Shown here: positions 24,643-39,600 of the stretch, in pieces
Layout: every line of letters begins with the position of its first letter
Numbering within the stretch: position 1 is the stretch's first letter
NCBI GenBank assembly: GCA_900708905.1
Contig: CAADRB010000004.1
Coordinates: forward strand, 111,143 to 175,142
DNA length: 64,000 nucleotides
Origin: Hymenolepis diminuta
Lineage: Eukaryota > Platyhelminthes > Cestoda > Cyclophyllidea > Hymenolepididae
Direction: 5' to 3'
Made by a program: the position numbers and the translations under genes
The notes under the pieces: generated by a model
The model's input: only the letters and a program-made list of their open reading frames with translations
What the model was told of the DNA's origin: nothing
Database searches by the model: none

Positions 24643-27600
24643 TCACAGTTCGTTCTTCACTTGACTCGCAATGATTGTGTAACGAGGTTCAAGAATCATA
24701 GTCCAGGGTGTTAGAGCCTCACAATTTGACGAATCTTGAGGGTCATCCTTCAGTACTACTTCTGAACCTTCTACATCGCATAGACTATTAAATGTAGTAG
24801 CTGCTGGGAATCCCATAATCTCCCTTTCCTCTGCTATTCGAAATGTGAAGGTGGAGGGGACGGAACCCACGAAGAATCTGGAAACAAAAACACAGCATTT
24901 GCCCTCTCTTGTCTACTACATGATGTCTTCAGGGTAGATAATTCAATGCTTACCGAGCATGAGCACAAATCCATTGATCAATAATAGCAACTTCTCCAGG
25001 AAGAAGACTTTTATCAATAAATCGATATACCTTGTGAGGCGCTACTAATCCTTCGAATTTCGCGCAATCTAAATAGAAGAACTGCGCTTTTAGAAACCGT
25101 TAAATGACATAATAATAGAAACTAATGAGACTAAAATAACCCTCTAAATTAGCATCCGTAGCAAGATAGATGGATAAAGGGGATGAGGACTCATTGACAA
25201 AAGATTCCAGAAATTTCACCGATCGTTTAATGGCTTGGAGGGTCTGCATGGCGGCTGTGTACGGCGATGGTGATCGGGGAAAATCTCCGCGTCGCCAATG
25301 AATGCCAAGGTAAGGCCCTCCAAGAGCGGGACTTTGAGGCCAGGGCCAGTTTAACCAAGAGGGTGGTGCGGTCGTTTGATCTGATACATCATCTGAATTG
25401 AGATTTTTGTGGCGAAAAGAATCTCCTAGGGTAGTTAGGTGTGAAGCGAACACCATACTTCGACGAGCCTAGGGATTATAAATAGATTAAGACTAGTAGC
25501 AAATAGATTATCATTTCAATGCTAAGTAAAAGTCGGAAAGCCAAGCCTTCGTATAGGAGACGGTTAGGAAATAGCCCCCTATCTTGAACTGAAATAATTT
25601 CATTATCAATGAATTTTCACAAAAATGGAATATTGGAGGTACATATATAACATGGAGTTTTCTTTTAAACTTAAATTACACTTAAGTAATAGATGAAAAT
25701 TTCCTAAACCACTCTAGATTCCATTACATAATTTGAGGACTTGTATGACAGTTCTTAGCGATCTTTGCACCGATCTGATCATGTTCTTGAGCAATGATCT
25801 ATCACCATCTTTATACTCTCGAACTTCATACTAATACGTTCTTGAACACCTAAACATTTGGACATCTTTATAGGAGGTTACTTTTCAGTCACACTGTATA
25901 TTTGACAATTAGTTTTGAAATGAAAAATGACTAAGACCATATAGAATGAGTCAGTAGTATTTCTAAGTCTTAAATATACAATTTAGCTGAATTAATGACT
26001 CAGCAACTGTTCAGTCAGTAACTTGAGTTCTAACGCATATCTTTGAGAGATAGACTAGCAACAACTACCGTTCAAAGATTTTTATATTAAAATTTATGAA
26101 GACAACAGCCCTAATATTCAGGACTAATTGCCATATGTAAATCTGACAATACTGATAACTCATTCAATAAGAAGAATATGAAGCATGGAGACCTGCAAAT
26201 GCATTCACCTATCTATATCAATTAGAAACCCGGATACTAGAGGCAGTTGTTGACTGCTATCAAATAAACCCGAAAATGACGAATGGCTTAATTAATTCAT
26301 TTTCATAAGTCTATTCTGAAGGACCTTACCGTCCAGTATTGCTGACTCCATTCACTCCAAATGCCATTGATTAAATTTTCTGCTGATCCGATGAACACTG
26401 TTCTGTAGAAGGGAAAGGATTAAATATTAACTCCAAGAAAAAAAATACTGGAGTCAAGGAGAGACAACCTTATACTTGGATTCTGTTCAATATAACGGGA
26501 GAGGAAGGGTGCTAATTCAACAGCATGCAGCACTCCATGTAGGCAGTACACTGTGTCTGTCTTCAGAGCATATTCGTCTGACGAGTAGTCAACATAAACA
26601 CGTGTCCGATTGTCTGAATCCTACAAATAAGCAGGAGTTAAATAAACGTGTCTACTTAAATTAATCAGTAGCCAAATTTACCATTTTTATGTTGGGCACT
26701 TTTTCATCGCCACATTCAAATTGACCGTATTCCGGCAGGAACTTAGGCTTTTCCAATTTTACTTCCCGTTTATTTTCTGATACTGGTACTTGATTTACTT
26801 GAAACACAACATCCACTCCAGATCGGCCTTGATCCAGGGATGCTGCAAGATAAAATTATGATCGTAAGACCTTACGGTAATAGAGGAAATAAGGTATGTT
26901 GTTCACAAATTATTTAGAAATAAGAGTAGCAAAAGTTAAGACAAATCAGTAAGCCGGTAAAGGTAGAGTAAAAATAGTTACTTTTACTTGATTAAAATAA
27001 AAATGCTGCAAAGGTGTTGGAAACATTTATTTAACAGGTAAGGTGGATGATAATAGGTTAACCGCTGTTCAGGACACTGCTCGAAGAATTATGCTAGGTT
27101 TTCACAATTAAGGAGAAATGAATATTAAAGTTGCAAATAGGAAGACAAATATCAATTTAAAAAACGACTTTACAGACTAAAATGCTATTGAAATCCCATG
27201 TATCTCTAAATCCACACTCACAGAGATGCTCAACAGAAAGAGGGCGAAATTTTAGATGAAGAATAAGGAGAATTCCATTCCTCCTATTATCGAACATCAA
27301 CTATAACTAAAAGGTCTACACAGAAGAGAACTCGTGTGGAACTTCCTCTTCATCGTCCCTTTGTGAATGACATTTAGATGAGAAGGCACTAGCTATTTGT
27401 GGCCGACGGATCATCAAAAATCCCAAGATGGTATGCCAATCGACAGACAGTTTTGCCCGGTAGATTTTTGCTACAATAATCAGATTAAAAAGAGGACTGA
27501 GAAATCGCATGAAATTGTCATCCGGATTTTTAGTATGAAGAAGATGGCAATAAAGTGAGGTAAGCGTGATCAAAATTTTTAATTCCAAAAGCAGGTAACT

Positions 27601-30600
27601 TGATGATTCTGGAGTTCTTAAAACTGAGCTATCTTCCTTTCCCATTTATTTGTGTCTTTTTAGGCTTAATAGTTGGGAATTTTTCATTTACACTGGAAAA
27701 TAAATAAAATCAGTAATTTTTTCCTCCAAATTAGAAAAAAAGCTCGTTCTCCGCCGACTTGACCTGATAAAACTCGGCTTAATTGATGCCCCAATTAATT
27801 CGCAATTCCCCCTCTTAAGTGCCCGTGAATGCATCTCCCTCGTTTGCTACATCTGTCCTTAACGACTTAGTAACTAAATATGTGTTCAATTAAGCCTTGC
27901 AGCCCCCGCATTCCTTTACCTACATCTGTATTGCCATAGCTCCAATTTACTAGTAAGAGAAATCAGTTGCGAAATACCGAAATACCCTCCTTGATCTTAC
28001 TATAGTGATGGTTGTTAAAGGAGGAAGTGATTACCGTTTTATGCTTTTCTCACTTCATCCAATGTCCCAGGATTTGCAACGAATCATCTTTCCTTCAATT
28101 TCTACTTTACTTCGCCCCCTCAGAACGTACCAGATCAAATATGTACAGATGTGAATTGAAACTCAAGAATTTTCATTAACCTCGAAAAGTATACATTGTT
28201 AAATTAAATCATCTGTCCAACATTTGACAAAAACATCCTCGCTTTATCTTCTTCTATAAACACAGAGTGAACTGAGTACTAAACATGAACTCTTTGTTCC
28301 CTTCTTTGAGTATTTTGAGGTTGTCTGAGTAGAAGCTTAGTTCAATCAATGGCTTCTCGCCTCTAAAATAACGACAGCCTTACTCTCAGTCTTATAAGCT
28401 GTAGTGAGTGATGTCGATCATTTATAGAAGCGTCGGTAAGTTATACTACTAATTTAGAGGTGTGTCATCAGTGATATAACGGCAGGTAGCCACTTATATA
28501 TTCTACATTGTTCAATGTGGTTATAGGTACAGTGGTAAAAGTCGAATGAAATAATGAAGAAGACATCCATTTTCCAAGACGGCCTCTCTCCGAAAAATTA
28601 TGTAAAGAAAATAACTATTTATATTTACGCTTGGGTTATGGGTATTGATTAGCCATCTGGTTAGTAAGTACTATAAAAGAAGACTTCATTCTCAAATACG
28701 AGTAAATCCAACTCTTCAAATGCTAAAGGGATGAAACGCTAAACTTAGCTGTCTGAATCTTTGAATATAGGATCGGTATCATCACCCTATAACTTTCAAT
28801 ATTGTATAATTAGAGGTGTATGTTTTCTGTTTGAAACAACTTTGAGGCAAGTGTAGAATAGGTGAAATGGAACATTTGTTTGCGTTTTCGACTTCACGAC
28901 TACCTTTCAATCGAACACGATGCAGTTAAATACCTCAGGTCAATAAGATCTAAAGAAAAAAGGGTCATTTATCACTAATTTAGCTTAAGAGAAGTCTGAA
29001 GTTTTTAACACCGATACTCTACTGAAACAAGCATTAATCTACCATTTTCTTTATACTGAACGTACTGAATAAGCGAAATCAGTAAATGATGCTCATCTAC
29101 CATTCATATCTCTTCCACACCAGTTAATTCCTGAAATCCTGAATATATGTAGTGGAGGAGACTTTAGCTTAGAGGGAGACTGATGTAAAACGGAAATAAT
29201 AAGTTAGACTGTGGTACTTCCCAAGGCGGGAATGAGGCAGTCGGTGACTGATTATTTTATTAGGCAAGAACAGAGGGCAGGCATTGAACTTGTAGATAGT
29301 GGGATTAAAATGTGACTAAATGGGAGAGTAAAGCTCAAAGTGAAGGTGAATATTGATAGATCTTTGAAGGGCTAAGGGGCGAGTCATGCGCAAAGCGGAG
29401 TGAAAGAGGTAAAAAAGCGATAAAAATCGGTAAACAAATCACGATAGCAGATGAGGAAAAGAGGTCCTGGCAAATGCATCTTCAAATTTCACTCAACTCT
29501 CCTCTCTACAGTAAATGCAAAATTGGAGGCGTATTAAATAAATGAATACGCTCAACGAATTATGCTGATCCAGTATTATCTAACTTCTCCTTAAATAATT
29601 AATCACTTAAGTCCTGGAAGCATGCACACACGATCCAGAGCATCAAGCGAAGTTCACAAAGTGATTTTAATAAACAACAGAATATTGTTAAAATTAAACT
29701 GGGTAGACGCTGTATGAAGTGACAGTAGGCACACGTGGTTCAAACTGCATGAAACACGTCGTTGAGCCTATTTTTAAGCCATATTCATTACAGCATAGTA
29801 ATTTTAGCGATATCCGATGCCTGATTTTATTATCAGTGCAGGTTCTAAGGGTTTATGTTATTAGAAAACCAAATACGCCCAGGTATATTAATATGTATGA
29901 GAGACATACACAGATCATGTTCCCTTAATTTCGTGGAAAAATACATGCATGGATACGATCTGCAGTATTATTATTACGCACGGTAAAACAAAATATTTAC
30001 CGTTTCGACTGTGGGAAGCAGGTGACATCGAATGAAAATCCAATAAATGATAAAGGGGAGGGGAATCAAAGAGTCTTACTTCATTTAAATTTGTAAATTT
30101 AGTAAATTTTACAATATTTACTAAATAGGTAGGGTCATGTACCAAAGTTCCAATTACATGATTTGTCCTCTGGATTGTAGTAATGCTTGTCCACGATGTT
30201 CGGTGCTGATTAGTTTACGAATCAAGAAGGGGCTGTCAGGTCGTTTCAGTTTATTTTTTCTTCCAGAGGTTGAGAAAGCAGTTTATTTTTCGTGGAATTC
30301 AATAATTGAGAGCTCAAACATTATTATTGTCTGTAGCTGTGCCCAAAACCTGTACGATTTTTAATCATGAGAAAGCGTCTGAGTAATGGGAACAGCAAAC
30401 AGGTCCAAAATGAAGGAAGTGATAAAGTCCCAACATCAGTCGTTTTACTTTATTTGAATTACGGAAGCATTAAGTTGTCCACATTCACATAAGGAGTATA
30501 TGTAACTGAAATGTCCTAATGTTAAAATTAAAACGCTTGACTCCCAGATTCATGAGTGGGATTAAGTCAACGATATTCAGTGCATGTTGACCGCTTGATT

Positions 30601-33600
30601 TAACTCCGTGGTTGGTCGTGCCACCTCTATTTATTCGTATCTGCATATCACCAAGAGTGGGCAGATAAGAATAACAGCAATATTTTTAAACATGCCAGAA
30701 CTGAATATTGGAATTTCTATAACTGATGGGACAAAGAATTACTTTCCAAATACTCTTTAGCTGTAACTTGATATTCGGAGTAAAGACAAAGAGGTTTCAG
30801 ATGATCTTGTATTTTTTAATCCTGAATAGAAAATCAAAATAATATTATCAGTATATTAATATAATAACTTCATGAAAAGAGGGCGTACAGAACGGTAAAT
30901 GAAACAGCCATGGTTATTGCAAAAAAATCAACCAATGGCCCAAATGAGAATCTGCCATTAAGAAAGTAATAAAGTCCACAATTAATGGTATATTGAAAAG
31001 AGCACGTCTTCATGGCAGTAGCCATAGCAATTTGTATCCCTAGTTAAGAAAATATGCTGTCCTTAAATGAAGATACAAGCAAAATGTGCTAGCGTATTTG
31101 ATATAACAAATATATGCTATCTATTATTTGACTTGACTCTAGATAGCTAATAGTAAGACATTCTTTTTTGACGTGAACAGCTAATTGGAATGAAATTTCT
31201 TCCTTCTTTGATTTTTAGGTACGATTGTTCAGATTATTTCAAACAAGCTTTTAATAAGAAAGCCCGCATGATTAGGTTCGGGAGTAGCTTTAAAGCTCCA
31301 TAGATGTACTACCTTGAATTTGTATTAAGTTGATATTCTCTTAGACAATTCACTATTGAAATCTAACCATTTTGAATCTCCTTCAACATGTTTCTATGTG
31401 ACTTTAAACCTCTGCGTCGCCATTTACTAATCTTAATCATAACGCCAATAGGTAGTAATGGTGCAATCTTAGGTATTGTTGCACTATCAAGCCTAATTAC
31501 TACCTGTATATTATAATAGACAGCCAATTTTATAATCAAGGCTGACCGCTGAAGTATATTATGGTAAAAAATCACGAGAGGCCCAGATGAAAGAACAACG
31601 ATTGCCTTCGTATATTAAGAAAGTATAGTTGTTATATAGAATTTAGATGCGGGGGATTAGTTTCAAATTATACTTCTTAATTGCAGTTCTCCATTAGCAC
31701 AATGATATTTGTATGGACATACTTCACACAGTACTGGATAAAAGCTAAATTATATATTTCCACACGTCTAAGAAAAGACCTTAATGATACAAACGGCACT
31801 GCCAATGTGTATTCAATTTCTGTAGACGAAAAAGAGAGGTTTTAGTATTCAGAAAAATAAACTATTAAGGTAGCGCTAATCCCAGTAAAGTTACTTTATT
31901 GCCTGGCTAAGCTTGGAGATGTTCCTATTCTAATCTAATGATCCTAAAAGCAAACAGGGTGCAATAATCTTTCCCAAATCAGAAGAATGAGAGTTGAAAT
32001 GGACTTGCGGTGTATTAGACAATCGTAGATGAAAGAGAGAGAGGAGTTGCAGGAAGAAGAACTGGGTTACACACGTCTAAACTGTGTGCGTGAAATTGGT
32101 CTTGGGTAAAGGCTAAATAAGGTGCACTTTGAGGTTCGGTCTAGTTTTATCCCTTTTGCAAGTCGTTCCGTGGCTGTTTAGGCTGAACACACCTACAAGT
32201 CATCATGTGGGGGCTACAGTCTCCTTTCTAAGAGACTAAAAATGGGATTTAATAAAGTTCACTCTTTCATAGATAGGTATTTATGAAGTATTTTAATTAC
32301 AAAGTGCTAACTAGTACAGTATAATCGGGGAGAAACATAAAAACACATATCCAACATTAAAACTGATTTATTTCCCAATTTCATTACGATAACCTGCTAT
32401 TTTACCTCAGCCTTACTAAGCAAGCAAGTACTATTCATGTAGAATATTGGCTGAATAATTCTTACTAAGCTCCAAGTTATATGCAAGAAGATTTAGAAGA
32501 AACTCCTAATTTAAAAAATAAAGCATTTAAAATTAACTTTCCTCACCTTTACTATAATAATGAAAATTCCCATAGGAACTTTGTGAGTTGTGCTATGTTA
32601 AATGTATCGTTGCAAGTCTTATTCACTCGCTCTTGCGAGATAAATAAATTGAGTGGCGTGATCAGCCACGAAACTAACTCAACAGCCTGTGAATATAGTG
32701 GACATAACCTCACCCATGAACCCGAGAGTCAGATGATGAAGATCAAACATTTAAATGTAATGCATTGAACTTTCCCTATTTTGAACATATACACAAATCA
32801 ATGCTCCTAAATTCGAAAAAGTAAGACTTGCGATGTTCTTACTCCCATAATGGTCTACCACTATCCATACACTAGAATAACTGGCGCCCGAACGTCATGG
32901 CGTGGTCATAGAGACTCTATCGACTGTAGAATTAATTTTCAGTTACTCGGTAAATCTCAGATGGAACTAGTACCTGATCTGAATGATCCACTGCAATAGA
33001 TTTTGATATATCAAGTGTACATTTGGAAATCAGAAAATGATATATTCCCACACACATTTAAAATGTAACCTCTGATTGGAAAGGTCTGACTTAAGGTGAA
33101 TGATCAGAACCAAAAATTTCAGGGTCATCGCATATGATCTTGCTATATGAAGCAGGATATGTCCTCATAGTTCATGTAAACAGTAAACAATGCGACTTTT
33201 TTCCGTCCTGGTAAATCATACGTGTTTAAAATTCTTGGAAAGAAAAGATCATATTTTTCAACACCCGCTTTGGACACATTGAGGACATCCTGGAGATTCT
33301 CTGATACCCCTAAGTTAACCATTTATAATGATCTCCTGGTTTACTCAGATTTAACCTTAAATAGAATGTCGATTTTCCCAGTTTTCTATCCTCTAAACAC
33401 TGACCACTCCGTTCAGTTTATGAGTCATCCATAAGCCATTTATCGATCTTCTCCCATTGTTTGATTCCTGCATGTTAAGTTTTACTCCAATAATTAATCA
33501 CTCGAGTTTACCGACTGCGAGGCTTATACCTTCTCCTTGTTCTGTTCATCTCTGCTTCCCTCATATCATGTGGAAAGACAAAAGGTTAACACGGTTTCCC

Positions 33601-36600
33601 TGACCTGGATTATAACCCATTAAATTATACACCCTGAAGTGCGTATCCACTGGCTCATATCTCTGCCTTACTTGTTGTTGCTCATCAACAAAATAAGGAC
33701 GCGGAATCTGTCAACCGCCTTATGGTAGCTTATCTCACCTGTTCCTCACAGTACTGGCGCCTTCCTCTTTCTTCCCAATTTCCCTTTCTACTCCTTCATC
33801 CTCTCTTCTCTTATTCATTCTCAATTGTCTAATATAAACGCGATGATACTTAACCTCGATCTTCTCGCTCGGGAAGGCCTATTGTATCCTGTTAGCTTTA
33901 GGAAGATTAGTAGTTTTGTAAGGGAATTTGCAAACATTATTTGGTCTGAGTCTGGATTAGAACTTCCTTAAATCCTTCAAAAACAGTACTCATTCCAATT
34001 ACTAGATACGCATCAGTATGCATCGATCTCGTGATATCAATTGTCGTAGAGATGAACACTGGGCTAATGGCACACACCATAAACCCAAAATCTCATCAGT
34101 TGCCTATTTCTGACAAAGTTAATCTTCAGTGACCCGTAGTTTTGCTGACCAATCTAATTACTCTTTAAGTTTACATCCAGCATGTCACTAGTTATCTTTT
34201 GGATGCGTCCGAATTCAAAATCAGTAGTAATAAGCTACATCTGAAAAGCCCACAAAATGTCTCATAGCATAACACTACCTAATTAAGTGTGGAGTGATTA
34301 TTGAATCTACGACTGATTTAATTTTCGTACATTTCGAAGTATGTTGCATAGATTGAAGTGCAGATTAATTCAGAATCATTAAATCTGACATTTCCTCTAA
34401 GACAAAAAGAGAAGAAAAATACTGGGGAGAAATGGTGTTTCAGATTCACAAATGGAATAAAGATAAAAGAAACTGCAAAGCAGTTTGTGAAAGTAAAGCA
34501 GGAAAATGAAAAAATGATGAAGGATAAATGCCAGAGAAACAATTCTTAGGGGATAAAAATCTTCATGCATAAAAAATTAAGGTTATTAAGAAGACCCCAA
34601 ATAGAGTATAAGTATTCTTTTTTTGGCAGACAGATAAGATAATTCTACCCGAATGAAACAGGAGTTAATGACTATATTAGGTTCAATTGAGAAAAAAAGG
34701 ATCATTTACAGAAAGCCGACGAAGATGTCTTTCTATAAACACCGTATTTTACTTGATGACAAAGATATTTACTTTGATAGGAGTCGTTTTGACGTATAAG
34801 GAAGCAATTTGTTTAGTTAAATTTTAACTTTGAAAACTGCATAAACAGTAATTAGAATAGATGGAGGTTTTTAGAGAAGGAAGATCTAATTAAATTTGTC
34901 CCTCCATAATCACATATTTCGCAAGTCAAGTTCAATTCATTTGGTAGTCAAATAAATCATACATCTCATATTGAGCCAGCTCTGCGGATTCCCCAGGGAA
35001 ATCCCTTACTCGAGTTTCAACAAAGTAGATTTCGCCTTTGGACTGTTACGAAAAGTCTTCTCAGTTCTCTTACCTTAAAGCTGACTTTGGGACATCAGAT
35101 TCCTAGGGGAACTAAAAAGGAAACTTACACAAAGAAAAATCTAAAAGAAATTGGTCAAGACGATAAGGAAGTCTTTGGTTTAACTTGGCCGTTATGGCTA
35201 AAACAGAAAAAAATCTTGATTCCTGCCTCTAATAGTGCAAATTTCGCACCTCAAGTGAATTCGAGCGAAAACTGTGATGTGCGAAACTGTCACCTGTATG
35301 CAAATGCTTGCGTTAAGGAAAGCAATGCTCCTGCATTATTGAGAGGACCATCGGTCTCCCATTTCCTTTTGTTTTAAATCATATAAAAGAATAATTGAAA
35401 AGACACATATCAGAATGTCATCCTAAATGTTAACATCGAATTCAGTGAGAGTCTCTTCAAAAGATCATTTGAAAAATTAGCAACATATATTCTTTATAGC
35501 TGTGAAGAGAAGTAATTGTCCCGAATCTCATGAACCAAATCTCACTACTCCTTCCAAAATCATTTCCTCTATGCTGTAGCTCTACATTCTCTTATCTGAA
35601 TAGTATAATATTAATAATATTATATTTAATTATCATTATATTTTGCTTATTGGTAAACGAACATACATATATCTCGTATTTAAGACTGTTTAGTTGAATC
35701 TCCCACATCTTTAATAGTGCAGATCTTTAGGTTAGTATAAGCGAAAGTTGCGGGTTAATTTTGCCAAACTCACTAAAGGCGGGGTTAATAAAATTTGCCT
35801 TGAGCAAAGAATATGTATCCTAGATCCTCTTGTGTGAGAAATTCGCATTGTAACTGAAATTAACGGCCCTCGCCACTAACGAAAGCAGCTAGTTCAAATC
35901 ACCCTTATTCATTAAATTAAAAGAAAATAATTAATCACATATGTGCATATGTAAACAGAGTCACTTTATGCTCCTCTTCCGGTAAATGTGTTCACCGTGT
36001 GGAATGAACCTGGATTCATATTCACATGCACAAATTTGTTGTCTGCATTCTGGAGCATGGATGTTCCGCCCTCTATCTCTGTCAAACATAGATTCCTAAC
36101 AATTTCGGTTATTTCAAATTTCATCCTTCAGGGTGATTGAAAAGTAACCCCCCAATTTAATTAGTTATTTTTGGAAAAGAAATATAAGCCGAACACGAAT
36201 GAGGCTTAATTTAAAATTTAAATCATACACATACATCCATTTTCAGTTTCTTAAATTGCTTGGAATTCCACTATAAACTTGAGGGTTTATTTAAAGTTCC
36301 AATCATACGAAAGTGTTCGGGACTCTATTATAGAGCCCGTAGCCTCAAGTTTTGCATGACAGAACTGGACTGTCTGAGCCTGTGCTTCTGTAGTAAGCCC
36401 TCATCGTCTTTATATTACAATGATTAATTTTCAGACTTCACAGTATGTCCAAAACTTAGCACATTCTTGAACAGTTAAACATCTGGCGATCTGCACAGAG
36501 TTTATTAACCATGTTATGGCCCTTAATTAGTATTTCCTCTTTCAATCTTTGCATACTTAATGAACGACAGGTAATCTATGTGACGGAGATTTTAATGCAA

Positions 36601-39600
36601 AGAATCTGATTAAATAACTTATTTCGGGAGAGGAAAATTCAAATGGATATTTTGGTTGGACACACCCATGTAGTAAAATAATTTAAAAGTTGGAGCGGTC
36701 ACCCGAAACAACAGGATTTGACACGAAGAATTCAATATGCAAATACTAAAATAATTCACACTGAGTGAATTCATGCATGCTCTATTATGTTAATAATGCC
36801 CTTTCTAGTCCCAAGTGCCTGCTCGTGGCTGTAAGAAGGTTTAAATGCATCAAAGTGGCATGACCAACCATGACCATGAATAGCATAGGTATGAGCTTAC
36901 CCAGACACCGAGAGACCAAATCAAGCTTTAAAATATTTGGATATTGCAAAACGAATAATCCCACTTTTGAGAGAGTGGAAAACTCGATTTTCGGCATTCA
37001 AAGAGAGTAAGACTTTTGATTTTATTATTTACTCCTATTTGATCTCCGTTTCATCACTTATCGATCCATTTTGCAATTTCACATTTCCATATCTCCTATT
37101 GCATTGTTATGGATAATGTCACTAAACTTATAAAGACCATTTTCATGCGTGACTGCGAAAACGCATCTGAATGTCAACGTTAATTCTTGAAAGTGGATTC
37201 TATCGCAATGTTTCAGTAAACAGCCCTTAATTGTCTGACCGAAAATGTTTCAATTCAGAAAGTCTTAATGCCAAGTAGACAACGGTATGAACAGAACTCT
37301 TTACTCTTCAGTACTTCGGTTTCCTCCACCACAAATATATGCAATGTTAAAAAAGGAACATTTTCTTGTTCGGTCTTTGTCAATGATGCAAACGTTGACT
37401 GATATTATTTCACTTCCGGAGTCAATGTGATCAATATATTTCATGTTTAAAGACCACACTGACGGAACATAGCTTTCATAATCGAATTTTTCGGACTTTC
37501 TCTTCTCGTAGTAAGGATTGATATTCAGCAATTAGAGGATTATATGGAATGCAGATTTCCATAATTTCTTTCACATAAACCGTTATTGAACATTTAGAGA
37601 TGGACAAGAAAGTTTACATCTGAGGGCACAACTGTCTCTGCTCTTTTTTAATACTACTAAAAATTTGAATATCTATTAAAACCTTATTATTGTTTCCCAT
37701 GGCAATACAAAAAAATTCTTTAAGTTGTAAGCATGCAAAATAACAAAATACACCAGCAAGGGGATAGAACAAGGGCCGAAAAAGGGTATATAATGAAGTT
37801 AAAATGTCAAGAGCCTGACTTTCCCTTTTTTCTAAGGGGAATGATTTGATCCCTGAGTTTTTTGTCCACACTTTTCAGAGCTTGTTGGCTAATTTATTTA
37901 ATAGAATGGCTGGTCATGCCACTTTGGTGATATGATCAGATAGATAAGAACAGAGCCCACTAGAATCTGCTCTAGGTGAAATTTAATAATGGACTTAAAC
38001 TTTTGATATAGGAAATTAGAAATTCAACTAAACCAGTTGGGAATTCATAAAATAATAATTAGAATGATAAACCAGATATGTACTAATTTCGTCTCGTGTT
38101 TGCAATAGTTAACAAATGTAAAGGCGTGAAAATCTTCAAAACACGAAGAATTATCATCAAAAACACTATATGTTCAAAAGAAAACCACATTTTGCTCCAG
38201 GAATCCTTACTAACAGAATATGCTAAGGAGAAAAAGTTCATCTCACGCCAAGATCGGATAAGCTACTTTTTCCTTAGCGTAGTATGCCGTCATCCTACCA
38301 GCAACGCACATTACTTTTTCCATGTCTTACAGATCTTACTAATCATACCAAGAGGAAGTTTGCATTTGTTTTGCAAATATGTATTTAGATTAAGGCTTTC
38401 AACTAAGAGATGATTAAAGAATTTGCTCAGTAGAATAGTTTGGTTTGATTTTCTAAACTTACGAAGGAATCAGACGCGTTTTTTCCTCTCGTTATTAAAA
38501 TTTATGATAATCTGTCGAGAATCTGATACCAGTCTACTTAAAGCTGTTCTGAATACCGAGGGATAGCTAATCTTAGATCCGCGATCTTGCAAAACTGTGA
38601 GATGTGAGGAGTGCGCTTGGCTGATTCCTCTGGAAAATCCCGCGGCCAAACTTCGCATTTAGGCTGCTATGAAAATCCCCCTAGTTCTCTTACATTTAAA
38701 CTTCTTTCTACCTAGTAGGTAACTGTAAGAACTAAAAAGAAAGTCTTTGGTTCTATTGGGTTTCTATAGTCGATTCCCACCTTTAGAAGCATAAATCCTC
38801 ACCTCAAAGGGGATTGGAGGGAATGTAATGAAGCGTGAAGCTGCCCACCATGTGCAAATGCTTACAAATGCTTCTAGACGGAAGTAACAATTGTAGAAAG
38901 ATAATTGTTTCCTTTCACTATTGTACACCATTTTATTTATTGGTCCACCTTTATATCATTCTTACTCTTACTGACCTATATGGCCCCTCATTCTATCCCA
39001 CCTTGTCCATTATTTAGACCAGGCTTTCTACAGAAGAGATGATAATTAAACACAAAGGTACGAAGAAACAGTGCAAATCAATTGCCACTGTAACTATTAG
39101 CAATGTAAATAAAGTGTAGGTTGATTCGGAAGGTGTGATTATCCAGTTTTTAAAATTTATGTGCGGTTCCAAGTGAACCATTTGTGCTGCCATCAGACGA
39201 ACTAGAAAAAATTTATGAAATACATATACAAATACAAATGAATGTGGCATCGAGAAAATTTTTCACCCGAAATTAAGCTTACGACCGATCTTGAAGTCCC
39301 CTAAACCTCGAATTGAGAAGATTTTAAGGCCAAAACGGCATCAATCACAACTTCAGTTCCAAATAAATTTTTACCTTTCAGGGTGGAAATCCTCAAATGT
39401 AACAAGGAAAGTTATAGTTATCTCTGTTTAATTTATATTTTCAAGCATATTTTGACTGGTTGGACTTATAACAATTGACTATAAGGTCGACGAATGGTAA
39501 TCAACGTTAATTTATTTTCTATTTTATGAACCTTTGGCTTCGAGTAGTATGGAATATTCTCTAGATTTATCATTGAGTAGGTTGCTATCTATTTATGTCC

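Noticed and set aside
27316..27645. 109-codon minus-strand frame just upstream of POFUT2 exon 3
   Set aside because: POFUT2 exons 2 and 3 join directly in phase, so no exon is needed here, and the frame has no POFUT2 similarity.
35087..35377. 96-codon frame and the related short frames at 5418-5615 and 44809-45021
   Set aside because: All lie in copies of the R1 repeat; the reading frame is not preserved between copies.
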